From positions 186,001-250,000 of the forward strand of contig MU271163.1 of assembly GCA_021432605.1 (NCBI GenBank): DNA of 64,000 nucleotides. The letters are read 5' to 3'. The DNA is from Coniochaeta sp. PMI_546. Its lineage: Eukaryota > Ascomycota > Sordariomycetes > Coniochaetales > Coniochaetaceae. How positions within the stretch are numbered: the first letter of the stretch is position 1; every line of letters begins with the position of its first letter. The notes under the pieces are model-generated. The model was not told the origin of the DNA. It ran no database searches and saw only the letters and a list, made by a program, of their open reading frames with translations. Both the position numbers and the translations under genes were made by a program. Of this stretch, positions 33,944 through 44,747 are shown piece by piece.

Positions 33944-35238
33944 CCTGCCAGATATCGAATTTTACCGCTTTTTGCTTCTCTGACTCAAATTGAGCACGGC
34001 CAATGACGCGAGAACAAGGCCAGAAGGTACCATGCAACAAGGGAACGAAACCTCATCTCCCGGCACGGACAGGCCTGAAGAAGCAATACGGATGCATTCT
34101 CACCGCTTTGTAGGAATTCCAAAGCTCGACGGGAAGGCGATTGCGGGCTGTGGATTACGGGACTGATGTGAGACTCGAGAACGCTGATGTATCTTGTGTC
34201 CAACCTGTTTGCCTCCCGCCCAGGTTGTGTGTGTCTCGTGGTACGCATGCGTGGGTCACAAAGCTAGCGGACTGAATGCACAGCTCAGGAGAGCTGCAGC
34301 TTTGTTGTCACTTCTTATATGTTATCTCATTGACAGGCCGACACATGCGACGGCCAGCAGCTTTATCACGACGGTGAGCACACCGCAACTCCTAAACACA
34401 CTGAAAAAGCCGCGCTTTCACAGTGGGTAAATTCCCTCGTCCCTGCTTGCAGCTGAAGCTTAATCCGCGCACCGCCGCGGATTCGGCGCTGACCACGTGC
34501 GGACCGACTGATGCTGCTCTAGCCTCTCTGCCTCACCACGCTGTGACGTATGAAAGTTGTTGGATGTAGGCCGGCCGAAAGGCTTTGCCTCCTCCTTGCT
34601 CGTACCTCGAGCATTCCGGTCCGCCTGGTGGGCGGATATTTGTGCGTATCGATAGCACGGTAAACAGTATCTCAACTACCTAAGATCCATGTGTCTTCTT
34701 CGATCTTGAACATTTCCTTGTATTCACGGCGGCTCCAGCAACTGCTTTCTACACAAGGTATATCTCATTTGTGCGCAAAACAGCTCACGCAGTATCATAC
34801 GAGGTGGAAGTCATCAAGCCACTCATTAAATACATGATAGGTGCCATCGGCATCTTGACCTGGTTCCATGTCGGTAGTCTCCGTTACTGTCACACCATGA
34901 AACTGAACAAGGTGAAGCCCCTTCACCTTGCCTGACCGAAGAAGCAGTGGAGAAGGATGTGGATCCATGTTCCGATAAGCACATATCCCCGGAATATGTT
35001 ATCAGCTTGGCGCTCGGACCTTGGCGCAACAATTTTCTGAGATCATTGACCCAAGTGACCATTTGACGGACTTAATCAACGACCCCATCCGATCTGCTAC
35101 CGACTCAGATCACGACGCCTGCCGCGATTCCTCCAGCCGAGCTTCATCGATCTATTCTCTTCCTTTGAGATTCGCAATTCTCGGCGAATTTGCCTTGGCA
35201 CCACGAGCACGGCTTAGCACCCCTTCGACGTCTTCGAG
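33944..35238. other. Intergenic region upstream of TIM17
   Basis: About 1.3 kb between divergent genes. It holds a perfect 10-bp-arm inverted repeat at 34908-34930 (listed separately) and otherwise nothing I can identify. Confidence 0.4.
34908..34930. repeat. Perfect inverted repeat (10-bp arms, 3-base loop)
   Basis: CAAGGTGAAG at 34908-34917, loop CCC, CTTCACCTTG at 34921-34930. It lies about 310 bp upstream of the TIM17 start codon. It could be a dimeric factor site or a hairpin in a leader transcript. Confidence 0.7.
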
Positions 35239-35949
35239 ATGGATCACACACGCGACCCTTGCCCCTGGGTTATTCTCAATGACTTCGGCGGTGCTTTCGC
35301 TATGGGTGTATGCTTTCGCATGTCCTGCTCAGCGTCTCTGCGCAGAAAGACTAACATATGCCATAGGCGGTAGGAGGCACAATATGGCACGGTATCAAGG
35401 GATTCCGCAACAGTCCCTACGGCGAGCGACGGATAGGCGCCCTCACAGCCATCAAGATGCGAGCACCAGTATTAGGCGGCAACTTCGGTATGAATCGTGC
35501 TTCGATATCCAAAACTTCCGCCAACGTCTGTTGCTAACGGAACATAAGGTGTCTGGGGTGGCTTGTTTAGCACATTCGACTGCACAGTAAAAGGCATCCG
35601 AAAGAAGGAGGATCCATATAACGCCATCAGTCAGTTTTTACACTTAGTATGGCTATCCAAGGAAAATTCTGCTGACATGGGTTACTTCCAGTTGCTGGGT
35701 TCTTTACCGGCGGTGCTCTGGCGATTCGAGGAGGGTACAAGGCTGCGCGGAACGGCGCCATTGGCTGCGCAGTGCTTCTGGCAGTTATCGAGGGCGTTGG
35801 AATCGGCTTCCAGAAGATGTTGGCGGGAAGCACGAAATTAGAGGTAAGACTTTTCCCGTGCGCTTGAGCATCTCGCGAAAATCGTCCTGGCTAACAATGC
35901 CGCGAAACAGGTACCGCAACCACCTCCCACCGACAAGTCTTTCGCATGA
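35239..35949 (+). CDS. TIM17: Mitochondrial inner membrane translocase subunit Tim17
   Basis: Tim17 is a core subunit of the TIM23 complex, importing presequence proteins across the mitochondrial inner membrane. Five exons (35239-35307, 35367-35487, 35549-35629, 35692-35843, 35911-35949) give 153 aa. The protein starts [18 protein letters not shown] and has the conserved [65 protein letters not shown] and [10 protein letters not shown] segments of the family. These cover four membrane-spanning helices. The last small exon supplies [12 protein letters not shown]. All four introns are short with GT-AG ends, and every phase fits. Length is normal. Confidence 0.95.
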
Positions 35950-36280
35950 TCTCCAAACACTTCTACGAAAACTCCCAACTCTTCACCACAATCCGTCACG
36001 GATGGGTCTGTATTTAAAAAAAAAATTGGATTTACTACGATCAGCATAACAGCAGGGGGGTCGGCGTTGCATGTATCATAGATGACTGGCACGGTCATGG
36101 CTTGCGAGGAGCAAGAAGACCACGAGAGCCGGTACGGTACCACACAATAATCAGTTAACTTTACGATGAAAGCTGCAGCATCCATTATGTCTGCATGACT
36201 GACAATGTCTTTCTATATTGTCTGACGCACTCACACCGTCTAGGGCATATCTAGTCTAAAGAAAGACTGAAGGATCAGGC
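35950..36280. other. Convergent intergenic region
   Basis: About 330 bases between TIM17 and the asparaginase stop codon. It contains a short A-tract at about 36018 and presumably both 3' UTRs. Confidence 0.5.
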
Positions 36281-37721
36281 TTAGGACTCGTCGCGGAATG
36301 CCTTGAAACAAGGTTGACCAGCATCATCGATCCAGGCACGCAACATACCGCCGCAGTTAAAATCCTGGACAATCTCGCTACGGGTCTGCACCACGCCACC
36401 ATCCTCGTCCTTGACAACGACAAACTCGATGCCGATGATGCCGCCCTCTCCTTCGCCCGTGCGTCCCCAGCGGCTACCCGCGCTCTTCTGGAGCTCGCCC
36501 GACGGGCCAGTTACTCTGGTCAATGCCTCTGACGTCGGCACTGCCGCGAAGCGCGCGATTGACCCCACTGTCCTCGCTGCCGCGACCCGAAGGAAAGAGT
36601 CGCCGTTGCCTGTTCCCGAGACAGCCATTGAACGCGTGGTCGTCAGCTTGCGCCGCGGCCGACTGTCTACCGGAGTATAAAGAAATGGTGTTGGCAGGCA
36701 GTCCGCCAATATACCAAGAAGCTCGCCGGGGAAAGAGAGCATTGGGCTCGTCTGACTTGAAGCACGACTCATGCCGTACACGCCTTGCACCACACCCGTG
36801 GGATTTCCGTCCTCAATCCATTCCTCGGCCCAGAACCCCGCGCCTACTACGGGCGTGTCTCCGATCCGCCCAGTCAGCTTATTCGTCAGGCCGCCGGTGC
36901 TTGTAGCGCAGCACACGACGCCTTGCTCGTCCAGGGCGATGGCGCCGACGGTGCCTTGCGGCAGGTACTCGTTGGCGCTCCATGTGCTCAGGCCGCTGCC
37001 CTCTTTCTCGCGCTCGAGTGCCCGCATGTGTTCATCCCACCTCCTCTGGGTGAAGAAGTAGCCCGGTTCCACCATATCAAGCCCGTTCCTCCGCGCCAGG
37101 ATCTCCGCCGCTTCACCGTGTATCTGCGTGTGTCCTTGAGCCGAGGGCACGTCAAGGCCCCCGCCACTGCACTGATCTGGACTGTTCTCTATGCTCGTGG
37201 CACCAAGATCGGCATCTCCGTGCTCTAGCAACGCCTTAGCCAGCAAGATCGGATTCCGCACGTGTCGCAAACCCATGACGCCGACAGCGCGCTTGGCGTA
37301 GCCGCGCGACACCATGACGCTGGCTTCTAGCTCGTTGATGCCGTCGCGGGTGAAGACGGCGCCATGGCCTGCGTTGAACAGCGGGTTATCCTCCAGCTGC
37401 CTGACGGCGAAGGTGGCTATCTCGAGGGCGCTCGGTGACGACTCGGTCGATTTCGTTACGCTGTGCATGTAGGCAGACGTCTTCGACACCTGTATGTATG
37501 GTCAAGGTCAGTGTGTGAGGTATCTAGGAAAACACGTCAACATGTGTCGGAGGACCTACGATGTCGAGGAGGGCGGCTCGAAAGGCGGCCCGTCTCTCTG
37601 GCGGTACCGTCGAGGGCTTGATGTTGCCGGCGCCGCCATGGATGATCAGCCGTGGCGTGATTTTCGGCTTCGTCTGGTACTGTGGTTTATACTCCATGGT
37701 CTCAGATCCCAGTAAACCCAT
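36281..37721 (-). CDS. Type 2 asparaginase / isoaspartyl peptidase-like Ntn-hydrolase
   Basis: An N-terminal-nucleophile hydrolase that cleaves itself at a Thr and then hydrolyses L-asparagine or isoaspartyl dipeptides. Two exons, 37560-37721 and 36281-37489, give 456 aa. N-terminus: PRLIIHGGAGNIKPSTVPPE, the conserved first strand. Then NPLFNAGHGAVFTRDG and NELEASVMV. The cleavage site and nucleophile are in PQGTVGAIALDEQG (Thr about 232), followed by CCATSTGGLTNKLTGRIGDT and VVGAGFWAEE. The C-terminal part is longer than in bacterial enzymes, as usual in filamentous fungi. The first ATG is 37721; an alternative at 37697 also fits. Three GATAA cores lie about 120 bp upstream, which suggests nitrogen regulation (AreA/NIT2 type). 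Confidence 0.88.
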
Positions 37722-38467
37722 GCCAGGCTCGACTGATCACAATGGATTGGGTGAGCTTGCGAGTCGCAACTCCCGAGTACAGTTACACGGCGGTTGTCTT
37801 GGTGGGGCCTCTCGGTACCTTGACGGCCGAAGCTCTTATCTTATCGTTATCGAGCCCTCTCCGCCATCCATGTCATGGTGCTCCTCGACGTTGATTGACC
37901 TGTTGGGGTACTTCTACTGTCTCTGTCTTTACATAGTACCTTCGAAACTGAGTAAGAGGCGATGCATCACATGCTCGGCCGGTCATCGTACCTGATGTTG
38001 TACTCAACATGACAAGTTTCATTTCCCAGAGACGTAAACATCGTAGTGTTTGGTTGCGGTTAAGCTGACCTGCCATGCAGCGGCTGAGTGGCGGACGCTG
38101 AGCTGCCCGTGCCGTTATGGTCTGTGTCTGTTCTAGATTTTTACTGAAAGGACTTGTCGTAATGACCCGACCGTGCGACGTGGCTGCAAAAACAGTGGTT
38201 TCTAATCAGGGGTTGTGCAAGGAGTCATCTTCCTATCTTCGATAATTCTGTGTTGCTCTTTACAGGTGGCAACAGAGGTATGAACTTCAAAATATGCATG
38301 CAGATGGCTTCGCGTGAGTCGGCCGTTAGAGCTAGTTTGACTATTGTTGTTGTCAGAGGACTGCTGGACAGGCATACTGGCGGGGCCGTCGATACCACGG
38401 GCGTTGTATCGTGGTATCCGGGCAGTGTGGCTAACACGACCGAGGAAAGATGAGAGGGAAACCCCCA
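37722..38467. promoter_or_regulatory. Intergenic region with asparaginase promoter
   Basis: About 750 bases. The right side near 37722-37900 should be the asparaginase promoter; the rest is probably the 3' UTR of the af470-like monooxygenase gene. The GATA cluster is listed separately. Confidence 0.45.
37836..37851 (-). promoter_or_regulatory. Triple GATAA cluster upstream of asparaginase
   Basis: On the minus strand the sequence reads GATAACGATAAGATAA: three GATAA cores in 16 bases, 115-130 bp before the asparaginase ATG. AreA/NIT2 nitrogen regulators bind HGATAR sites, preferably clustered, and asparagine-using enzymes are typical targets. The sites are seen directly; the regulator is inferred. 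Confidence 0.55.
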
Positions 38468-39413
38468 TCAGACCTCAAGCTGGTAACCCCCATTCGTCCG
38501 CCCCATGCGCCCGTACTGGCTCCTCAACTGCCTATTATTACCATCCACCAATGGCACGACAAACTCTTCCTGACCCGTCTGCTCGTTCAGTACCTTAACA
38601 TCCGTGGATCCCAGCAGCGTGGGCGGCATATCAGCATAGATAGTCTCCCACTGCCCCGGGGCCGCCAGAAACGTCTCGTGAAAGATACCGATATGCGTGT
38701 ACCCCGTCCTCTTGACCCAGGCGTTGTACCAGTCCCACCCGTCGCGGTGCGCCTTGCCGTGCGCGAAAGCGTGCAGCCCCTCCACGGACCGGAAGTAGAA
38801 GACGCCCATGGTCGAGTTCTTGCTGCCGCGGCTGGCGCTTCGCCAGTACGTGCTGCCGATGCAGCCGTACTTCTTGGACTCGTCCTGCAGATCCGCGAAC
38901 ATCTTCATCGCGAACTCTCCTATCTCCTTTGCTCCGGGGGATAGCATGCCGAGCGGGTGGCTGTAGCGCAGGCCCAGGTGGAAGACGGCGATCTGCTCGC
39001 TGGCCGGCTTGGTGCCGAACAGGGGCTTCTCTGCCGGTTGAGAAGGATCGTAGCTTCCGTTGGGGAGTTGCGCCGATACACGGCCGACAATGATGTCCTT
39101 GTTGAAAGGGTTGAGGGATGGGAAGAGGAGCTGCAGTATGGTTGACACGATGCCATGTAGGGCGAAAGCAGCGGCTGGGAGGACAGCCCAGCGGGCCGGC
39201 AGCAGCAGGAGGAGGCTGGCTTGGGCCAGAGCTCCGAGGCAGAGCAGTGTTGGCAAGCTGAGTTGGTCTTTGACCATGGACTAACAATATGTTAGACTCA
39301 GGGAGGCAAAACTTGTTGGGTTCCGGGACACGTACTGTTAAAAAAGCGGATGATCGAACGTGTCGACTAGTGCTGGGAGGCGTGATGGCCCGGAAATTGG
39401 TAGGCGCGCCCAT
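38468..39413 (-). CDS. af470-like monooxygenase (DUF4188 family)
   Basis: Two exons, 39336-39413 and 38468-39280, give 296 aa. A start at 39277 within the second exon is possible. After a hydrophobic N-terminal region with about two membrane segments (LPTLLCLGALAQASLLLLLP; VLPAAAFALHGIVSTILQLL), the domain shows IAVFHLGLRYSHPLGMLSP, a repeated-Trp pattern (YWRSASRG; DGWDWYNAW) and the end GIFHETFLAAPGQWETIYAD. This pattern matches the Monooxy_af470-like family, named for an enzyme of fumagillin biosynthesis. Other members occur in many secondary-metabolite clusters and are often uncharacterised. No backbone enzyme lies directly beside it, so substrate and pathway are unknown. Confidence 0.75.
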
Positions 39414-39993
39414 GATGGATATCGAGGTATGGACTATTTTCCTTCTGTCGTCGTATGTCTGGAACTAAGCCTTCAAGTTGTCCATAGTTTTTCTAGTGCA
39501 ATTGCTTTCTTGAGGGCCAAGTAAGAGTAGCCAAATCCCGGGATGTCAACATATATACGGGACCCTTTAAGTATGCAGATGGCCTGAGCGAACGCCGCCC
39601 TTCCATTCCGTCTCTATATTCACTACCACTCGCGTGCCGCTCGAATGCGAGCCCATGAACAGTGCCGCGTGTGCATATCCCAGGTGGGAGATCTCGTATC
39701 AAGAATGGTGGTGACTCAACCAATCACGCTTCAGCTAATCGCATGTCACGCCCCCAAGTCCTTGATTAACCGAATGCGAAGCTGGGGCGTCAAGGGGGCG
39801 CTACTAACCCAAGCGCCACATGGTCCGCGGCGAACTTGCTCACAGAGGAAAAGTCCATGATCTCGCATTCGGTGAGAGAGTACATATCATCCCGACTCCG
39901 TGTCTTGCTAATACCAAAAGCCACTCATGACGTCGCCGAGTACTCATCCACCATCGCCCGTGGACAGTCTATCGCGTTTAGACGCCCTGTCAA
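39414..39993. other. Intergenic region
   Basis: About 580 bases between the monooxygenase start and the F-box-like gene's stop codon (both minus strand). It holds the promoter of the former and 3' UTR of the latter. No other feature seen. Confidence 0.4.
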
Positions 39994-41074
39994 TCAACTC
40001 ATCGATAATGACTTCACCTTTCTCCGTCCCGGGTATCTGATACGCAGTCGACTATTCGGGTGCGGCACATCAACGGTAGTCCCAGCGGGCACTGTTGTGG
40101 GCATCGTTGGTACGTGCCGCCATGGCGCTTCCGCTATGATGTTCGGCACACCCTCAATACCCCTCAAGTATTCCAGGAGAGCCGGTGGGTTTGCCAGGAC
40201 GCAGAAGGAGCGCAGTGATACCATGTTCAAAGTCAGCGTTGTGACGTTGGGCAGCTGCCGCAGTCCTTGATTTAGACGCTGTATATTGGCGGTCCACCGC
40301 TCCGAGTGGCGACGACAAGGACCGACCACACTCTCTTTAAGCATCTGATCCTCTGAGAAGAAAGCGTAGTTCGCATAGAAACACGGCGGAAGGATCGGGC
40401 AGAACCGCAAGGACTGGACAGGTAGAAGCCCTGAGCCCACTGTTGCCGTGCAGGCGGCAAATGCCTCGAGATCGTCTAGGTGGTTGAAGCAAAATGTCCA
40501 CAGGGGAAACAATTCGAGATATCTAGCACGCAGTTAGTACTTCAGTGGTCCGACATTGTCTGAAGCGTGTGTTGGAACTTGAATTCTCTCACATTCTTTT
40601 GCAACTGAGCATCAACGATATCGAGTCGCAATGGATGAAGTTCAACGTCTCGTGGTCAACACACTGCCACAAAGAATCCCAGCCTCCGTGATACCAATCA
40701 TAGCCTCGGGAGTACAATGCATCAACTGCCCACGATTCCACCGGATAGTGCTCGAAGTGCTCCGTGGCCACGGATTTGTCCTTCATGCTTTTTGACCCTT
40801 TGGCATCGCCTGTCGCTACTGCTCTGATCCACAGCTGCTTGTCGCTAGGCAGTATCTCCTCGTAAATCATGCGCCGAACCTCAAGCGGAAGTCGGCTGAG
40901 CAATCCCGAACGCTCTTGGTTGTCAATCTTGGTCTCGTCTGCGAGCAAGGACATGCAAACGACGAGACCACGGTGGGTAATGTTAGCCATAGAGGTGGTG
41001 GACTGGTCAAGATTTGGACGTAGGCCGATTAGCCCCAAGACCCCTTCCCATGCTCGAAAAATCAAGCCGGCCAT
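39994..41074 (-). CDS. F-box-like / DUF7730-type protein
   Basis: Two exons, 40593-41074 and 39994-40522, give 336 aa. Near residue 60 is LLSRLPLEVRRMIYEEIL, the F-box-like/2EXR motif seen in very large families of Pezizomycotina proteins. It is followed by SISLMLSCKRIYLELFPLW across the intron, the usual second motif. The remainder, with FNHLDDLEAFAAC and LRQLPNVTTLTLNMVSL, fits the poorly known DUF7730 C-terminal domain. Such proteins may be adaptors of ubiquitin ligases, but no function is established for most. The N-terminal 40 residues are hydrophobic and variable. Confidence 0.65.
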
Positions 41075-41740
41075 GGTGCTGGCGAAGTTCTTCGCGCCTA
41101 ACTTAAAAGACGCGTTTCTTGAGGTTTGTATCGAGGGTTTCTAATGTTCGATACGTCGTGGACGGGGCATGGAGTTATCCATATTCGAATGTTGATGCCT
41201 GGCCTCAGTGGTCAGCTATAGACCACACGGCTTACAGTTGTATGGTAATCGAGTTAAGCCGCGTAACCTTTCGGTGATGTATTTACGGTTATTTGGGAAG
41301 CCTGCCAGGCAATTGTAATGTCTCGTACGAGAGCAGGGAGATTGGCCACGTCAGTCCAAGTATCTTGTTAGGTGCACACGTAGCCCTGAATATCTTCTGA
41401 GGCCCGAGACGTCCACACGCGCAACAAACATTCGCTTTATCGTAGCCTTCTATGCGTCACTAATCTTTGGTTCATATTGTGCAGATTACGACGATATTTC
41501 GTGCTTGTGCTTATATGTAGCAGTCTTTGAGCAATTGAACGCGTTAAGGGCTGCAATGGCGCGAGCAATCCATGTCGAGAAAAGTCCGACTCTTCAATTT
41601 CGAGAAGTGCTGAATCCAGCCGCATCGCCGCTCGAGGGTAGGTGTAAATATGGAATGCTGCGGTTCCTGATTTCACGAATTGACACAAAATGTGGACATG
41701 TCACGCACCGGATATCATTACAGTATCTTGATCAACATCA
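41075..41740. other. Intergenic region
   Basis: About 670 bases between minus-strand genes: the promoter of the F-box-like gene and the 3' UTR of the membrane-protein gene. No recognised feature. Confidence 0.4.
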
Positions 41741-42674
41741 TCATGAACATGTGCTGTTTGCCTTCCCCGCAAGATTCGGATCACACCAGATGTATATCCT
41801 AGGAAACGAGGCCGATGCTTTCTCCTGCTTCCTGATTTGACACCTGTAGCCCACAGGATCATGCTGGTTCGCGCAGAACGTAAGGCAACACGACGTCGTA
41901 TTTGGCAGCCAGACATAGCTCAAGCAGTCGATTCCAAGGTCGAAGAACCCTTCGTCGCGGAATATCTGCGTAGCCTTGCCCGTGTAGTTGACCCCGGAGA
42001 AACCTTGAAACCCAAAGCCCACTGGTCCGGTCTGGTTGTTCAAGAACGTCGCCGTTGGCGCCGCTCCAGAGCTGGTGCTGCTTGAACTGGTCGGTGATGT
42101 CGATGCAGGCGTTGTGCTACTAATCAGAAAAGTAGTCAGCATTGGAAGTGGCTGAAGAGTCTCGATTCAAGAAGTATTGGCGTTACCTTGTCTGGGGCGA
42201 AGACGAAGACGTCGTGGAAGATGATGAAGCGGAGCTTGAAGCAGCTGAACCAGATCCTTCCCGTGATCGTGCAGCAGCAACGCCGCCCCCGACGCCACCT
42301 CCGATAGCTGCAGCAACCACCACCAAAGCAACAATCAACAGCAGAAAAAAGGTCTTGCGTCTGATACCGCAGATTCTCGGCTCAGCCTCTGCTTTTTCTG
42401 GATCGTCCTCATGGTGACTCGTAGTGCCCTCACCGGCAGCAAGCGGTTCCCAAGGCACGGAACCGTCGGGGCTTCTGGCGACGGAGTGAGGTGGCTCCTC
42501 TCCGTAGGTCACTTCACCGGGAAGTTTAGGAGCATCATCGTATATGACAGGATACTTGTCATGTTTGTCTGGTTGGTGGTATCGATACTGCTCTTCAGCG
42601 TCCGTCAGAGCTTGGGGTGAAGGATCGGTGACGACTTCTGGGAGACCCTCGTCCTGCGCGTAGTTATACCCCAT
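41741..42674 (-). CDS. Single-pass membrane protein with Ser/Thr-rich stalk
   Basis: Two exons, 42187-42674 and 41741-42119, give 288 aa. The N-terminal 95 residues are acidic and Tyr/Pro-rich (MGYNYAQDEGLPEVV). They are followed by one transmembrane segment (FFLLLIVALVVVAAAIGGGV) preceded by basic residues (CGIRRK), so the N-terminus is probably cytosolic. The outer part has a Ser/Thr-rich stalk, likely O-glycosylated, and a small Cys-containing domain (IDCLSYVWLPNTTSCCLTFC ... IYIWCDPN). This layout is common among hypothetical surface proteins in Sordariomycetes; function unknown. It is divergent from sidA, sharing a 2.9-kb upstream region. Confidence 0.75.
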
Positions 42675-44079
42675 GTCAACGGAGACCTAGTTTCCAAGCT
42701 AAGATATCAACTTATGATAATTGGGTTTGGCTCCGATCAGTATAGTCGGCACTTAGACTGGATCTGTCGGATCTGAATCTTGGAGTTCATGAAGCATAAG
42801 TGCATCATCGGTGGCGTCAAGCCATGAACTTGTGACAAGCTTTGTTGTTTCCCGCTTAGGAAGGCACGACATAGTTAGTCTCGATTTTTCTGTATTTAGA
42901 TCTCGCTGTTTTGAAACAGGGAGAGTCTGCCGCCTTGGCGGGTAATTTGGGACGTAAGACGGAGGAATTGTTCTCGGAGTAGGGGACCATTGAGGAACCG
43001 TGGTCAATCGCCAAGGTTGCATCAATTCGAAGAGCTGAAGTCGTGCCTCCTTGTAGGCCACACAATGAACCGGGGCATATGCCACAAGGCGTACGCATAT
43101 GCCCGCCTCAGGTTGCATAGCAGGCGTGGCGGTTGGGGTGATTGGGGAAAAAATAGATTGCAAGTTACGCAGAGATGGTTGCAGCCGGTTCCCAAAATGG
43201 CTCTTGCCTACCTTACTGGATGGCTTAAATCTAAGTGTATGGCAATGAAGAAGCACTTGCTCGGTAAGGCGATTAATGTATCACACTATCGGATCCGAGC
43301 GACCACCGTGTGCGGAGTTTCCAGTCGCAGGGGCGCCCCGTCTGCGGCGTGGACGACGTTGAGACTTTCGGCTCACCGTGAGCCCACCCCCGGCGGCTCA
43401 CCTCCTGCCAAGCATTGGTCATGCAAACCGATCCCGGAACTGGTTGTGTCCACTTCTCCGGGCCCGGGTTCGATGAGACCGAGCGCCGCCCAGCGTGCTG
43501 AAGGGCAAGTTTCGGACCGCACTTCTGACCTAATATCAAACCACGCGGGCGAAGACCCACGGTCCACTGTACGCTAATGAAATCAAGGCTCATCATGTTC
43601 GCGAAGGGTTGAGGCTGACACTTAACCAAGTGGCTCATCAATGGCCTCATTCCACTTCACGCATAGCCAAGACTAAGACGAATGCCTCTGATCCATGAAG
43701 ACGGCGGCTTGCCCTTGTCACCGCCTGTTCTCTCGTACGACAGGACACGAGTGAGTTCCCGGCCATATCCGTCGCAATTTTTGTACCCAGACTCTCTGCC
43801 AGTCCGTCCGCCTTGCTGCCGACCAACAGGGGGCTGAAAGGGCTCGAAGCTGATGGATTCGAATTGCGCGATTATTTGCATCTTAACGCGACAATAACCG
43901 CATGGAATGGAAAGAATCCCGACCTCGGAGAGGAGCTCCAGCATGAAATTGGCAGCTTCGATTGGCTCGCTGGGGGAGAGAAGTTTCAAGTAGCAGACGG
44001 TCCCCATGGTTCAACTTCCGAGTTTCGCCTGGAGCAAAATGAGAAAATGGCACTGATTGGGCGATGGAGATCAATTATC

Positions 44080-44098
44080 TTATCAGATGATCAGATAA
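44080..44098. promoter_or_regulatory. Near-palindromic pair of ATCWGATAA iron-GATA sites
   Basis: The sequence reads TTATCAGAT-G-ATCAGATAA. The left half is the reverse complement of ATCTGATAA and the right half is ATCAGATAA, so both arms match the ATCWGATAA consensus of the iron-responsive GATA repressors (SreA, Urbs1, SRE). They lie about 1.46 kb upstream of the sidA ATG. Confidence 0.7.
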
Positions 44099-44728
44099 TG
44101 GAGCCATCTTTCGCCAAGTCCTCTTATTCCCCACGCGAATCTGCACGATTTTCAACCCAGACTTGAAAATTCTAAAGCAGGCATTGTCAGTACGGTGCAA
44201 GTACTGGTACATAGACCGGTCGTACGTCTTTATTAGGTCTAGGGAACCTCTTGGCAAGGGGACGTGGCGCGAGAGACGGATCCAGGGCACATGAAGCAGG
44301 GACGGTGTCCCTTGTGGAGCGAGGGTTGCTCCCGTACTGCCGTCGCTGGGCGGTGGCTTTCCCAACCCTTTCTGAACAGCCGAGACACTTGTGGGCGGGA
44401 CGGTGCGCAAGGCGTCTGTTGTCAACAAAAGTCAGACGGGACAGACACGAGCAATACCCTGTAGGAGGGTTTGACAACCGCTCAATCAGCATATGAGGTG
44501 TCTAGCGTCTCTCGCCGTCCAAGCGAAAAGCCCTTACCACACTGTTGTCGGACCAGTAGTGTACTAGCAGATCACTGTTCACCGTTCAGCGAGAGGGTCT
44601 CCTAGCGCAGTAGTCCGTCCACTGGCCGATGCCACCACGGAAACATCGACGACCATCGAAGTTCCATCAAAGGTGGGAAACTGTCCAGTTAGATGGCCTC
44701 AGTGGACCCCAGTGTATGCTTGGCCATC

Positions 44729-44747
44729 TTATCAGATCAAGAGATAA
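44729..44747. promoter_or_regulatory. Second iron-type GATA site with extra GATAA core
   Basis: TTATCAGAT (44729-44737; reverse complement of ATCTGATAA) is followed by a plain GATAA core at 44743-44747. It lies about 820 bp before the sidA ATG and strengthens the case for iron control of this region. Confidence 0.6.

Noticed and set aside
42753-43256. Minus-strand open frame of 167 codons in the sidA upstream region
   Set aside because: No family resemblance, odd composition and no supporting splice sites.
43657-44007. Minus-strand open frame of 116 codons beside the GATA palindrome
   Set aside because: Starts with a plausible Met but shows no domain and no extension by splicing. Not supported.
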